Part shown: positions 32,195-44,200 of the stretch, piece after piece
Layout of the letters: each line of letters starts with the position of its first letter
How positions within the stretch are numbered: position 1 is the stretch's first letter
DNA from: Entomohabitans teleogrylli
GTDB taxonomy: Bacteria; Pseudomonadota; Gammaproteobacteria; Enterobacterales; Enterobacteriaceae
Reading direction: 5' to 3'
Assembly (NCBI RefSeq): GCF_001484765.1
Contig: NZ_KQ947378.1
Span: 1-64,000 of the forward strand
Length of the DNA stretch: 64,000 nt
Position numbers and translations under genes: made by a program
The notes under the pieces: model-generated
Database searches by the model: none
Seen by the model: only the letters and a program-made list of their open reading frames with translations
Told to the model about the DNA's origin: nothing

Positions 32195-33259
32195 TTAGCT
32201 GGTTGAAGGGTATTCCTGAATAGTGACCTGGAGAGTAATGCGCTGGTCATCGCGCATGATTTCAACCGGAATCACCGACCCTGGCCGAATTTCAGCGACC
32301 TGATCCATGGTTTCCAGCGCTGATATCGCCGGCTTATTGTTAACCGAAATGATCACATCGTTCACCTGGATACCGGCGCGCGCTGCCGGGCCGTCTGGCG
32401 CCACTTCGTTAACAATAATACCCTGCAACTGATCGAGACTGTTGCCCGGCCCATGCATTGGCATCACTTCGCGGCCGCCGATGCCGATATAACCGCGAAT
32501 AACCCGCCCGTCGCGAATCAACTTATCCATAATCTTGGTAGCCAGTTGGGTCGGGATGGCGAAACCAATGCCTTCCGGCGTTTCGCCGTCATTACTCTTA
32601 TCGAACGAGAGTGTATTGATGCCCATCAGTTCACCCAGCGAATTCACCAGCGCGCCCCCGGAGTTACCGTGGTTAATTGAGGCGTCGGTTTGCAGGAAGT
32701 TCTGCCGGCCGGAGGGGTTAAGGCCGATACGCCCGGTGGCGCTGATAATCCCCTGAGTAATGGTCTGCCCGAGGTTGTACGGGTTACCAATAGCCAGAAC
32801 CACATCGCCCACATGCGGGGTACGTTTCGGGTTAATCGGGATCACCGGCAGGCTGGTGGCGTTGATTTTCAGTACCGCGAGGTCGGTCAGGCTGTCGGAG
32901 CCGACCAGTAGCGCTTCGAACACCCGGCCATCCTGCAGGGCGACGATGATCTGGTCCGCGTCGTTGATAACATGTTTATTGGTGATAATGTAACCGCGTT
33001 CATCCATGATAACGCCAGATCCCAGGGTGCGGATCTCCAGTTGATTACGGGTGGCATTGTTCAGGCTCCGGTTATAGACGTACACAACGGCGGGCGCCGC
33101 ACGACGCACCGCCGGGTTGTAGCTCGCCGGGGTATCGTCAGCGCTGTCGTATTTTGGCGCAGAAAGCGGCCTGGTTACCCGCAGCGACGGCACCAGCGTC
33201 AGCAGCAGGCCTGCCACAATCAGACCAATTATTACCGGGCGTAAAAACTTAAGAGTCAT
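32195..33259 (-). CDS. degS: DegS, site-1 protease of the sigma-E pathway
   Basis: A 354-residue periplasmic serine protease tethered by one N-terminal helix (about 5-25). Its PDZ domain senses C-termini of unassembled outer-membrane porins and activates cleavage of RseA, releasing sigma E. The catalytic triad is H96 (TNKHVIN), D126 (LTDLAVLKI) and S200 (NHGNSGGAL). The single PDZ domain spans about 255-350. It is 89 bp after degQ; a nearly perfect hairpin in that gap (33307-33336) without a T run may separate the transcripts. Confidence 0.98.
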   Translation of the reverse strand: MTLKFLRPVIIGLIVAGLLLTLVPSLRVTRPLSAPKYDSADDTPASYNPAVRRAAPAVVYVYNRSLNNATRNQLEIRTLGSGVIMDERGYIITNKHVINDADQIIVALQDGRVFEALLVGSDSLTDLAVLKINATSLPVIPINPKRTPHVGDVVLAIGNPYNLGQTITQGIISATGRIGLNPSGRQNFLQTDASINHGNSGGALVNSLGELMGINTLSFDKSNDGETPEGIGFAIPTQLATKIMDKLIRDGRVIRGYIGIGGREVMPMHGPGNSLDQLQGIIVNEVAPDGPAARAGIQVNDVIISVNNKPAISALETMDQVAEIRPGSVIPVEIMRDDQRITLQVTIQEYPSTS

Positions 33260-33348
33260 GGATTAAGGCTAGTCAAACGGGAATCGCACGCAGCATAGCA
33301 CGAGTTATACGGACATCCCATGCTGGATGCCCGTATCCGAAGGGATTT

Positions 33349-34716
33349 TTAGCGCAACAGCAAGTAGATACTGTCATTGCCACGCACTATCCGCAGCGCG
33401 ATGATCTGAGGCTTACTTTCCAGCGCCTTGCGCATTTCGGCGATAGTACGGATCCTGTCGCGGTTAATGCCGATAATGATATCGCCTTTTTTGAGCCCCG
33501 CCTGGGCGGCCGGGCTATCTTTTTCCACCTCGTCGACTGCGATACCTTTGGCGCCGTCTTTTAACTGGCTGTCGCTCAGCGTCGCGCCGCTCAGGGCCGG
33601 CGTAATTTGTTCGGCGCTGGCCGAAGAAGCGGTGCTTTTATCCAGCGTCACATCGACTTCCAGCGGTTTGCCTTCGCGCAGTAGACCGAGTTTGACCGTT
33701 GTTCCCGGTTCGGTGGTGGCGATTTTGGCACGCAGTTCGGCGAAGCTGGCCAGCGGTTTACCGTTGAGGCTGACGATAACGTCGCCGGGTTTTATGCCCG
33801 CTTTTGCCGAACCCGACTGGGGCAACACTTCATTAATAAACGCCCCGCGCTGCGCGCTGAGGTTAAAAGCTTTGGCCAGCTCAGCGGTCATTTCGGTACC
33901 TCTGATCCCCAGCAGCCCGCGTTTAATTTCGCCGAACTGAATTAACTGATTCGCCAGGATGCGGGCCATATTGCTGGGGATAGCGAAGCCGATACCAATA
34001 CTGCCGCCGCCGGGAGCCAGAATTGCGGTATTAATACCGATCAACTCGCCATTCAGGTTGAGCAGTGCGCCGCCGGAGTTACCGCGGTTAATTGAGGCAT
34101 CGGTCTGGATAAAGTTTTCCAGCCCCTCAAGGTTGAGCCCGCTGCGCCCCAGGGCGGAGATGATCCCGGAAGTCGCCGTCTGCCCGAGGCCGAAGGGGTT
34201 GCCTACTGCAACCGTAAAATCGCCGACCCGTAGTTTATCGGAATCAGCAATAGCTATCTGGGTGAGGCGCTGGGGGTTTTGGATCTGTAACAGGGCAATG
34301 TCGCTTTGAACGTCCCCGCCGATAAGTTTGGCGTCAAACTCCCGGCCATCATTGAGCTGAACGCTGATTTTCTGGGCCTGGTTGATAACATGGTTGTTGG
34401 TCAACACATAGCCCTTCGCCGCATCAATGATCACACCGGACCCCAGGCTCTCAAAAGGCTGAGGGGACTGGCCCGGTAAATCTTCGCCATAAAACTTTTT
34501 CAGTTCCTCGGGAATATACTGGCTGCGGGAGGCGGTGCCTTCAACCTGAATACTGACTACCGCCGGTAGCACTTTGTCCAGCATCGGCGCAAGACTGGGC
34601 AGCGCTGACTGCCCCGGGAGTTGGGTCGGTAGCGCGGCCATGACGGAAACCGGCGTGGAAAGAGATAACCCGAGACTTAACGTTAACGCACTTAATAGCA
34701 GGTTCTTTTTGTTCAT
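33349..34716 (-). CDS. degQ: DegQ, periplasmic serine endoprotease
   Basis: A 455-residue HtrA-family protease and chaperone, equal in length to E. coli DegQ. The signal peptide covers about residues 1-28 (LLLSALTLSLGLSLSTPVSVMA). The catalytic triad is H109 (TNNHVIN), D139 (SDIALLQI) and S214 (NRGNSGGAL), followed by two PDZ domains (about 260-350 and 365-455). The start at 34716 gives the correct signal peptide; a further upstream start at 34734 is possible but adds residues without a better ribosome binding site. Confidence 0.98.
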   Translation of the reverse strand: MNKKNLLLSALTLSLGLSLSTPVSVMAALPTQLPGQSALPSLAPMLDKVLPAVVSIQVEGTASRSQYIPEELKKFYGEDLPGQSPQPFESLGSGVIIDAAKGYVLTNNHVINQAQKISVQLNDGREFDAKLIGGDVQSDIALLQIQNPQRLTQIAIADSDKLRVGDFTVAVGNPFGLGQTATSGIISALGRSGLNLEGLENFIQTDASINRGNSGGALLNLNGELIGINTAILAPGGGSIGIGFAIPSNMARILANQLIQFGEIKRGLLGIRGTEMTAELAKAFNLSAQRGAFINEVLPQSGSAKAGIKPGDVIVSLNGKPLASFAELRAKIATTEPGTTVKLGLLREGKPLEVDVTLDKSTASSASAEQITPALSGATLSDSQLKDGAKGIAVDEVEKDSPAAQAGLKKGDIIIGINRDRIRTIAEMRKALESKPQIIALRIVRGNDSIYLLLR

Positions 34717-34882
34717 TGACGCGCACTCTCGCAACCGAATAAGGAAAGGGGCTAAAAACGTTTTGATAGTATTGAATTCCCCGAAGCGTCACAACGACGT
34801 TTTAGCGGGATCGTACTCTATTAAGCATAGTGCCTGGCGGGAGAGATGACGGAGCGGGACGACGCTCCGTCGGCAGAAGAGA

Positions 34883-35284
34883 TTAGTCGACTTTGCTGCG
34901 ATCGGTACGCAGCAGGCCGGAAGCGCCTTCAGAGTAGTCTCGCGGCATCTGTATCGGTGCCTGATCGTTACCGGCTTCGGATTCTCCGAGGCGATTTCGG
35001 AACGGGTTGGCTTCCGCGTTCATCTCCGGCAGCAGGCTGCTGGAGCTTTTTGCCATGTGCTGATATAGCTGGCGATAGTCGTGGGCCATGTTGTCCAGCA
35101 ATTCCGCACTGCGGGCGAAGTGACCAACCAACTCTTCACGATACTGTTCAAGTTCGGCTTTATTTTTCTCCAGCTCAAACTGCAGGGCCTGCTGCTGGCG
35201 CAGTTTCCGGTTGCCAAAACGCATAGCGACGGCGCCAATAATAATGCCGACCACTAACCCAATTAGCGCATATTCCCAGGTCAT
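34883..35284 (-). CDS. zapG: ZapG (YhcB), division and envelope growth protein
   Basis: A 133-residue inner-membrane protein (E. coli 132) with one N-terminal helix (about 5-21) and a cytoplasmic coiled coil (about 25-85, LRQQQALQFELEKNKAELEQ). It interacts with divisome and elongasome components and was linked to coordination of LPS and peptidoglycan synthesis. The longer frame upstream to 35614 runs through zapE on the other strand and is not credible. Divergent from zapE; the 204-bp gap holds both promoters, which I cannot resolve. Confidence 0.95.
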   Translation of the reverse strand: MTWEYALIGLVVGIIIGAVAMRFGNRKLRQQQALQFELEKNKAELEQYREELVGHFARSAELLDNMAHDYRQLYQHMAKSSSSLLPEMNAEANPFRNRLGESEAGNDQAPIQMPRDYSEGASGLLRTDRSKVD

Positions 35285-35488
35285 GAACTTCTCCCGTTGT
35301 CTTGTGAGTCCGTAGGGGTGACTGCGAGGCGTGCGTTTATTATTTCCATGCCTACGCGCGATACCAGCACTATAACCGTTAATGCTGCAGAAGTGGAATC
35401 CTGAGGCGCTATCGCTTAGTGTAGAACGGCACTTTTTTCGACAACCGTGACCCCCGGCAAACGGGGGCCGAGGAATAAAAATAACACC

Positions 35489-36619
35489 ATGCAAAGCCTT
35501 TCTCCGACATCGCGATACCAGTTGGCCCTTGATGAGGGCAGCTACCAGCCTGACGATATTCAGCGGGAAGCCGTAAACCGGCTGGATACTATCTTCCAGG
35601 AACTGACGGCGCAAAAGCCGCCATCCGCCGCGGCGGGAGGTGGACTGACGTCAACTATCGGGAAGTGGTTTGGTAAGCGAGCTGCGCCGGAGACGCGACG
35701 CCCGGTTCGCGGATTGTACATGTGGGGCGGGGTCGGACGAGGCAAAACCTGGCTGATGGATCTGTTTTACCAGAGTCTGCCCGGGGATCGTAAGCTGCGC
35801 CTGCACTTTCACCGCTTTATGCTGCGAGTCCATGAGGAGTTGACGGCGCGGCAGGGGCTTGCCGATCCGCTGGAAAAAATCGCCGATGATTTTAAAGACC
35901 AGACCGATGTGCTGTGCTTTGACGAATTCTTCGTTTCCGATATTACCGACGCTATGCTGTTGGGCGGGCTAATGAAGGCGCTGTTCGCCAGGGGCATCAC
36001 TCTGGTGGCAACCTCGAATATCCCGCCGGACGAACTGTACCGCAATGGTTTGCAGCGCGCGCGCTTTCTCCCGGCGATTGAAGCGATTAAACAACACTGC
36101 GACATTATGAACGTTGATGCCGGTATTGATTACCGTCTGCGTACGTTGACGCAGGCGCACCTGTGGATAGCGCCGCTGAATGCCGAAAGTTCGCAGCAAA
36201 TGGCTCGTCTTTGGCAGGGACTGGCGGGTAGCCCGCAGGGCGAGGCGGCGGTTCTGGAAATTAACCACCGCCCACTGGCGATACTGGGGGCTGCCAACCA
36301 GACGCTGGCGGTGGCGTTTTCCACACTGTGCGTCGACGCCCGTAGCCAGCATGATTACATCGCGTTGTCACGGCTGTTTCATACGGTGTTCCTGTACCAC
36401 GTTCCGGTGATGGATACGCGTATGGAAAATGAGGCCCGGCGCTTTATCGCCCTGGTGGACGAATTCTATGAGCGACGGGTGAAGCTGGTCGTCTCGGCAG
36501 CGGCGCCGCTGTATGAGATTTATCAGGGAGAGCGGCTGAAGTTTGAATTCCAGCGCTGTTTGTCGCGTCTACAGGAGATGCAGAGCGAAGAGTATTTGAA
36601 ACAGCCGCATATGCCCTGA
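35489..36619 (+). CDS. zapE: ZapE, cell division AAA+ ATPase
   Basis: A 376-residue ATPase (E. coli 375) that associates with FtsZ and reduces Z-ring stability, important at high temperature and low oxygen. Walker A is GGVGRGKT (80-87), and Walker B is VLCFDEFFVSDI. Sensor residues follow in ATSNIPPDELY. The ATG at 35489 matches the E. coli start MQS; the AGGA sequence is about 14 nt upstream, a long spacing. The variable Ala/Gly-rich stretch (about 46-55) replaces a different linker in E. coli. Confidence 0.96.
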   Translation: MQSLSPTSRYQLALDEGSYQPDDIQREAVNRLDTIFQELTAQKPPSAAAGGGLTSTIGKWFGKRAAPETRRPVRGLYMWGGVGRGKTWLMDLFYQSLPGDRKLRLHFHRFMLRVHEELTARQGLADPLEKIADDFKDQTDVLCFDEFFVSDITDAMLLGGLMKALFARGITLVATSNIPPDELYRNGLQRARFLPAIEAIKQHCDIMNVDAGIDYRLRTLTQAHLWIAPLNAESSQQMARLWQGLAGSPQGEAAVLEINHRPLAILGAANQTLAVAFSTLCVDARSQHDYIALSRLFHTVFLYHVPVMDTRMENEARRFIALVDEFYERRVKLVVSAAAPLYEIYQGERLKFEFQRCLSRLQEMQSEEYLKQPHMP

Positions 36620-37768
<1,149 letters not shown>

Positions 37769-37798
37769 TGGCTTTCTGCTACGGCAGAGCGATTGGCG

Positions 37799-37828
37799 AA
37801 AAAACCCGGCCTGGCGCCGGGTTTTTTT
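37799..37828 (+). terminator. rplM-rpsI terminator
   Basis: A stem ACCCGGC (37804-37810) with GCCGGGT (37816-37822), a 5-nt loop, flanking A run and a run of seven T bases. Confidence 0.94.
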
Positions 37829-38082
37829 ATACCAGAAATTTAAAATGTTCATTGTAACCTGATGAATACAAACTCTTTCTGGCGAAATCAAGAATCACTC
37901 CACCACATCAGCGCTAAAATCTGGTAAACTATCAGCCAATTTTGTGCCCGGATGCTGGCGTTTGTTCAGATTTCGTCCACTGTTGGGCGGCGTGCAGGCA
38001 ATTGCAGCCAGGGGCTCATGAGTCAAACCAGCCACGGGTGTGGCTGGTCGAAGTAATATACTGAATATACCTGGAGGTTTTC
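37829..38082 (+). promoter_or_regulatory. sspA upstream region with leader hairpin
   Basis: 254 bp without a gene. A TAAACT -10-like hexamer is at 37925-37930, with no good -35. An 8-bp perfect hairpin, CCAGCCAC (38028-38035) with GTGGCTGG (38040-38047) and loop GGGT, ends 35 nt before sspA and has no T run, so it is probably in the 5' untranslated region. Confidence 0.5.
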
Positions 38083-38724
38083 ATGGCTGTCGCTGCCAAC
38101 AAACGTTCGGTAATGACGCTGTTTTCTGGTCCTACTGATATTTATAGCCATCAGGTGCGCATTGTGCTGGCGGAAAAGGGTGTCAGCTTTGAGATAGAGC
38201 ATGTGGAAACAGATAACCTACCTCAGGATCTGATTGACCTCAACCCCAGCCAGAGCGTACCCACTCTGGTGGATCGGGAGCTGACCCTGTGGGAATCGCG
38301 CATCATTATGGAATATCTGGATGAGCGCTTTCCGCATCCGCCGCTGATGCCGGTTTACCCGGTTGCCCGCGGCGAGAGTCGTCTGTACATGCATCGTATC
38401 GAAAAAGACTGGTATTCGCTGATGCAGGTCATCATCAACGGCAGCGCCCAGGAAGCCGATGCGGCGCGTAAACAGTTGCGTGAAGAGCTGTTGGCCATTG
38501 CGCCGGTATTTACTCAGAAACCTTATTTCCTGAGCGATGAATTTAGCCTGGTGGACTGCTATCTTGCACCGCTGTTGTGGCGTTTGCCTCAGTTGGGTAT
38601 CGAGCTCAGCGGCGCCGGCGCCAAAGAGCTGAAAGGCTATATGACTCGCGTGTTTGAGCGTGACTCCTTCCTTGCCTCTTTAACCGAAGCAGAGCGTGAA
38701 ATGCGTCTGCAGGGGCGGGGCTGA
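38083..38724 (+). CDS. sspA: Stringent starvation protein A
   Basis: A 213-residue protein with a glutathione S-transferase fold but no such activity; it binds RNA polymerase with sigma-70, is needed for phage P1 late genes and lowers H-NS in stationary phase. E. coli SspA has 212 residues. The N-terminal thioredoxin-like domain contains LFSGPTDIYSHQVRIVLAEK, and the helical domain starts near residue 90. A good GGAGG ribosome binding site precedes it. sspB follows after 5 bp. Confidence 0.98.
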   Translation: MAVAANKRSVMTLFSGPTDIYSHQVRIVLAEKGVSFEIEHVETDNLPQDLIDLNPSQSVPTLVDRELTLWESRIIMEYLDERFPHPPLMPVYPVARGESRLYMHRIEKDWYSLMQVIINGSAQEADAARKQLREELLAIAPVFTQKPYFLSDEFSLVDCYLAPLLWRLPQLGIELSGAGAKELKGYMTRVFERDSFLASLTEAEREMRLQGRG

Positions 38725-38729
38725 TCCGG

Positions 38730-39227
38730 ATGGAGATGTCGCAACTGTCTCCGCGTCGCCCCTATTTGCTGCGCGCCTTCTACGACTGGCTGCTGGATAA
38801 CCAATTAACGCCGCATCTGGTGGTGGATGTGACGTTGCCTGGCGTTCAGGTGCCGATGGAGTACGCGCGCGACGGGCAGATTGTGCTGAACATTGCGCCG
38901 CGCGCAGTGGGCAATCTGGAGCTGGCGAATGACGAAGTGCGCTTTAATGCGCGCTTTGGCGGCGTACCGCGGCAGGTATCGGTACCGTTGGCGGCAGTGC
39001 TGGCTATTTATGCCCGGGAGAATGGGGCTGGCACCATGTTTGAGCCGGAAGCGGCGTATGACGAGATGGCGCTGGAATCCGCGGATGAGGATACCGGACT
39101 GGCGCCGGATGATGAACCCGTGATGTCGGTTATTGATGGCGATCGCCCGGATCGCGATGATGACGGTTCGGATGATGAACCTCCGCCGCCGCGTGGGGGC
39201 CGTCCGGCATTGCGGGTCGTGAAATAA
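38730..39227 (+). CDS. sspB: SspB, ClpXP adaptor for ssrA-tagged proteins
   Basis: A 165-residue adaptor, equal in length to E. coli SspB, that binds ssrA tags on rescued proteins and delivers them to ClpXP. The folded dimer domain (about 4-110) contains ARDGQIVLNIAPRAVGNLEL. It is followed by an acidic flexible linker (about 118-152) and the C-terminal ClpX-binding tail RGGRPALRVVK. A second ATG two codons downstream (38736) could also serve as start. Confidence 0.98.
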   Translation: MEMSQLSPRRPYLLRAFYDWLLDNQLTPHLVVDVTLPGVQVPMEYARDGQIVLNIAPRAVGNLELANDEVRFNARFGGVPRQVSVPLAAVLAIYARENGAGTMFEPEAAYDEMALESADEDTGLAPDDEPVMSVIDGDRPDRDDDGSDDEPPPPRGGRPALRVVK

Positions 39228-39247
39228 GTATCGTTTTTCAATCTTAG

Positions 39248-39282
39248 AAAAGCCCAAAAATCACAGTTTTTTGGGCTTTTTT
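39248..39282 (+). terminator. sspAB terminator
   Basis: A stem AAAAGCCCAAAAA with TTTTTGGGCTTTT around a short loop (39248-39280) and a T-rich tail, 20 bp after sspB. Confidence 0.9.
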
Positions 39283-39325
39283 ATTGCCATTCTCCGGTCA
39301 CCCCTCAGGAGGTGGCGATGGTTAT

Positions 39326-39653
39326 TTAAAGATAAATCAGACTGATTGTTGCCTGCCCGTTCAACTGAATGGTATTCCCGGAAGAGAGATCGCTGGCGAT
39401 GGTGGCCGATACCTTTAAGGGCACCGTTGCTGTGGTTATCGGCTGCACAGTTGTGGTGTTTTTATGGGTAAAAGTAGAGTAATACGCCATATCGGAAGGC
39501 AGTGCGGCAAGTGTGGCAATCGACCGACGCTGAACCTACCGTGCTGACAGCAACAGGATTGCTGCCATCCTGAGCCTGAATATTATCGTTATGACCGGCA
39601 CAATTCTGTGGTATCGGTAGTGGATTCATTTGAAATTCAGGTTCAACCGTCAC
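39326..39653 (-). pseudogene. gltF: gltF-like (DUF1120) gene remnant
   Basis: On the minus strand the frame from 39535 to the TAA at 39326 encodes 69 residues ending PITTATVPLKVSATIAS and then NTIQLNGQATISLIYL. This aligns by eye with the C-terminus of E. coli GltF (ITAVTFPL... KLDGNVTISVQYL as I recall it). That frame is closed upstream by TAG at 39538. A different frame (39653-39462) carries on with a low-complexity exported-protein-like sequence. No start, signal peptide or full domain is intact. Its place directly after gltD is where gltF lies in E. coli, so it is most likely a decayed gltF. Confidence 0.6.
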
Positions 39654-39746
39654 TGTCGCCCGGCTTGCTGTTTACTCTCCGGCGTAGGTAAACGCTGACC
39701 CAGCGTCAGATGTTGATGTGTAATGCTGAAAGGTAAATAAGAAACA

Positions 39747-39788
39747 GGGCCGGGTTTTCTGCGCGTTAAGCGGTAAAAAAACCGGCCC
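39747..39788 (-). terminator. gltBD candidate terminator
   Basis: GGGCCGG (minus strand 39788-39782) pairs with CCGGCCC (39753-39747), with further T/A pairing inside and a long loop. The minus-strand tail TGTTTCTTATTT is only moderately T-rich. Confidence 0.45.
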
Positions 39789-39797
39789 AGGCTAACG

Positions 39798-41228
<1,431 letters not shown>

Positions 41229-44200
41229 TTACTGCGCCTGCACCCGCAGCTCGGCTGCGGAACGACTGCGGTGACCTAATAGTGCCTTAACATCACTGGA
41301 CTTCGGCTTCACCAGTGCAAATTTTGCTGAGAACGCCGGCCAGTGGGCCAGGATCTCTTCACCGCGCTGGGAACCGGTATTTTGTACGTGTTCAGTGATA
41401 AGCCCGCGTAGATGTTCTTCATGGATAGCCAGGCTGTCGACATCAAGCACTTCCACCAGTTCCGGATTGACGCGTTTGCGGAATTCGCCGTCCTCATCAA
41501 GGACATAGGCGAAGCCGCCGGTCATGCCGGCGCCGAAGTTAACGCCGGTTTTACCGAGAATACAGACGATACCACCGGTCATGTATTCGCAGCCGTTATC
41601 ACCAATGCCTTCCACCACGGTAATTGCCCCGGAATTACGAACCGCGAAACGCTCGCCGGCACGTCCTGCGGCATACAGACGACCGCCGGTGGCGCCGTAC
41701 AGGCAAGTGTTGCCGATAATGCTGGCTTCATGGCTGCGGAACGAAGAGCCTACCGGAGGACGGACGGCGATCAGGCCGCCGGCCATCCCTTTACCGACAT
41801 AGTCGTTGGCATCGCCGGTCAGGTATAGCTCCACGCCCCCGGCGTTCCATACCCCGAAGCTCTGCCCGGCGGTACCGTTAAAATGCGCTTTAATCGGATC
41901 CGCCGCCAGCCCCTGGTCGCCATGGTTCCGGGCGATATAGCCGGACAGCGCGGCGCCGACGGAGCGGTCGGTATTGCGGATGTCGAACCAGAACGTTTTG
42001 CTCTGCTTCTCGTCGACAAAAGGCTTCGCCTGGCTGAGCAACTGGGCGTTGAGGATACCGTTGTCGAACGGCGGGTTGTTCTCTGTACAGTACAGCGCTT
42101 TACCTGGGTGCGGCTGGGCGGTTTCCAGCAGACGGTGCAGTTCCAGTTTCTGCTGTTTGGCGCTGAAGCCCTCCAGCACGCTGAGCAGATCGGTGCGGCC
42201 AATCAGATCCACCAGGCGGGTGACACCCAGTAGCGCCATCAGCTCGCGGGTTTCGCGGGCGATAAACTCAAAGTAGTTGGTCACTTTGAACGGCAGACCG
42301 CGATAATGGTTTTTACGCAGTTTCTCATCCTGGGTCGCTACGCCGGTAGCGCAGTTGTTCAGGTGGCAGATGCGCAGATACTTACAGCCCAGCGCCACCA
42401 TCGGTCCGGTGCCAAAGCCGAAACTTTCCGCCCCAAGTATCGCCGCTTTGATGATATCGACGCCGGTTTTCAGGCCGCCGTCCACCTGCAGGCGAATTTT
42501 GTGACGCAGGCCGTTAGCCACCAGCGCCTGCTGGGTTTCCACCAGCCCGAGCTCCCAGGGACAGCCGGCATATTTTACCGAGGTCAGCGGACTGGCCCCG
42601 GTACCGCCGTCATAACCGGCAATAGTTATCAGATCCGCGTAAGCTTTGGCCACCCCGGTGGCGATAGTACCGACCCCAGGTTCCGATACCAGTTTCACGG
42701 AGATCATCGCCTGCGGGTTAACCTGCTTGAGGTCGAAAATCAGCTGCGCCAGATCTTCAATCGAGTAGATATCGTGGTGCGGCGGCGGTGAAATCAGCGT
42801 CACCCCCGGCACTGAATAGCGCAGTTTGGCGATGTACGGCGTCACTTTATCGCCCGGTAACTGACCGCCTTCTCCCGGTTTCGCCCCCTGGGCGACTTTA
42901 ATCTGGATCACATCCGCATTGACCAGGTACGCCGGCGTTACGCCAAAGCGTCCGGAGGCTACTTGCTTAATGCGCGAGACTTTACCGGTACCGTAGCGGA
43001 CCGGATCTTCCCCGCCTTCGCCGGAGTTGGAATAACCGCCGAGACTGTTCATCGCCTCAGCCAGCGACTCGTGGGCTTCCGGGCTCAGGGCGCCGATGGA
43101 CATTGCCGCGGTGTCGAAACGCTTGTACAGCTCAGTCGCCGGCTCTACGGCGCTGACGTCGATGGCTTCTCCCTGCGGCGTGATGGACAGCATATCGCGC
43201 AGCGTCGCCACCGGGCGTTCGTTCACCAGCTTCGCATATTCCTGATAATCGCTGTACTCGCCGCTCTCGACCGCTTTTTGCAGCGTGCGCACCACATCCG
43301 GGTTGTAGGCGTGGTATTCGCCGCCGTGAACGTATTTCAGCAAACCGCCCTGGGAGAGGGGTTTGCGGGCCAGCCAGGCGCGCTTCGACAGGTTCAACAG
43401 ATCCTGCTGGAAATCGCTGAAGCTGGCGCCGCCGATACGGCTGATCGCCCCCTGGAAGCACAGTTCGGATACGTCGCGATGCAGGCCGACCGCTTCAAAC
43501 AGCTTGGAGCAACGGTAAGAAGCAATCGTCGAGATGCCCATTTTGGACATGATCTTGTACAGGCCTTTGTTGATACCGTTACGGTAGTTTTGCATCACAG
43601 TACGGTAGCTTTTCTCAATGGCGCGGGTATCCACCAGTCTGGCCAGCGTTTCATAGGCCAGGTACGGGTAGATAGCCGTTGCGCCAAAGCCGAGCAGTAC
43701 CGCGAAGTGGTGCGGATCCCGGGCGCTGGCGGTTTCGACAATAATGTTCGCGTCGCAGCGTAAGCTCTGTTCCACCAGACGCGTCTGGATCGCGCCGACG
43801 GCCATGGGCGCTGGTACCGGCAGACGATCTTTGGCGATATTACGGTCCGACAGCACCAGTAGCACGGTACCATTGCGCACCATCCGTTCGGCTTCGTCGC
43901 ACAGCGCCTGGACGGTCTCTTCCAGCGAGGTTTGGGTCGCGTCAAAGGTGATGTCGAGGGTATCGGCGCGGTAGTAATCTTCTTTCAGCGTAGTGAGCTG
44001 AGTGAAATCCGAGTACAGCAGAATCGGCGATTTAAAGCTCAGACGATGCGCCTGGCCTTCAGCTTCGCAGAAGACGTTCATTTCGCGGCCGATACTGGTG
44101 GCCAGCGACATCACGTGGGCTTCGCGCAGCGGATCGATAGGCGGGTTGGTCACCTGGGCGAACTGCTGACGAAAGTAGTCATAGATAATGCGCGGCTGGC

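Noticed and set aside
33307-33336. Hairpin between degQ and degS as a terminator
   Set aside because: One mismatch and no T run on the minus strand; mentioned only as a possible separator.
35285-35614. Longer start for zapG
   Set aside because: The extra 110 codons run antisense through the start of zapE and precede a normal membrane-anchor start at 35284.
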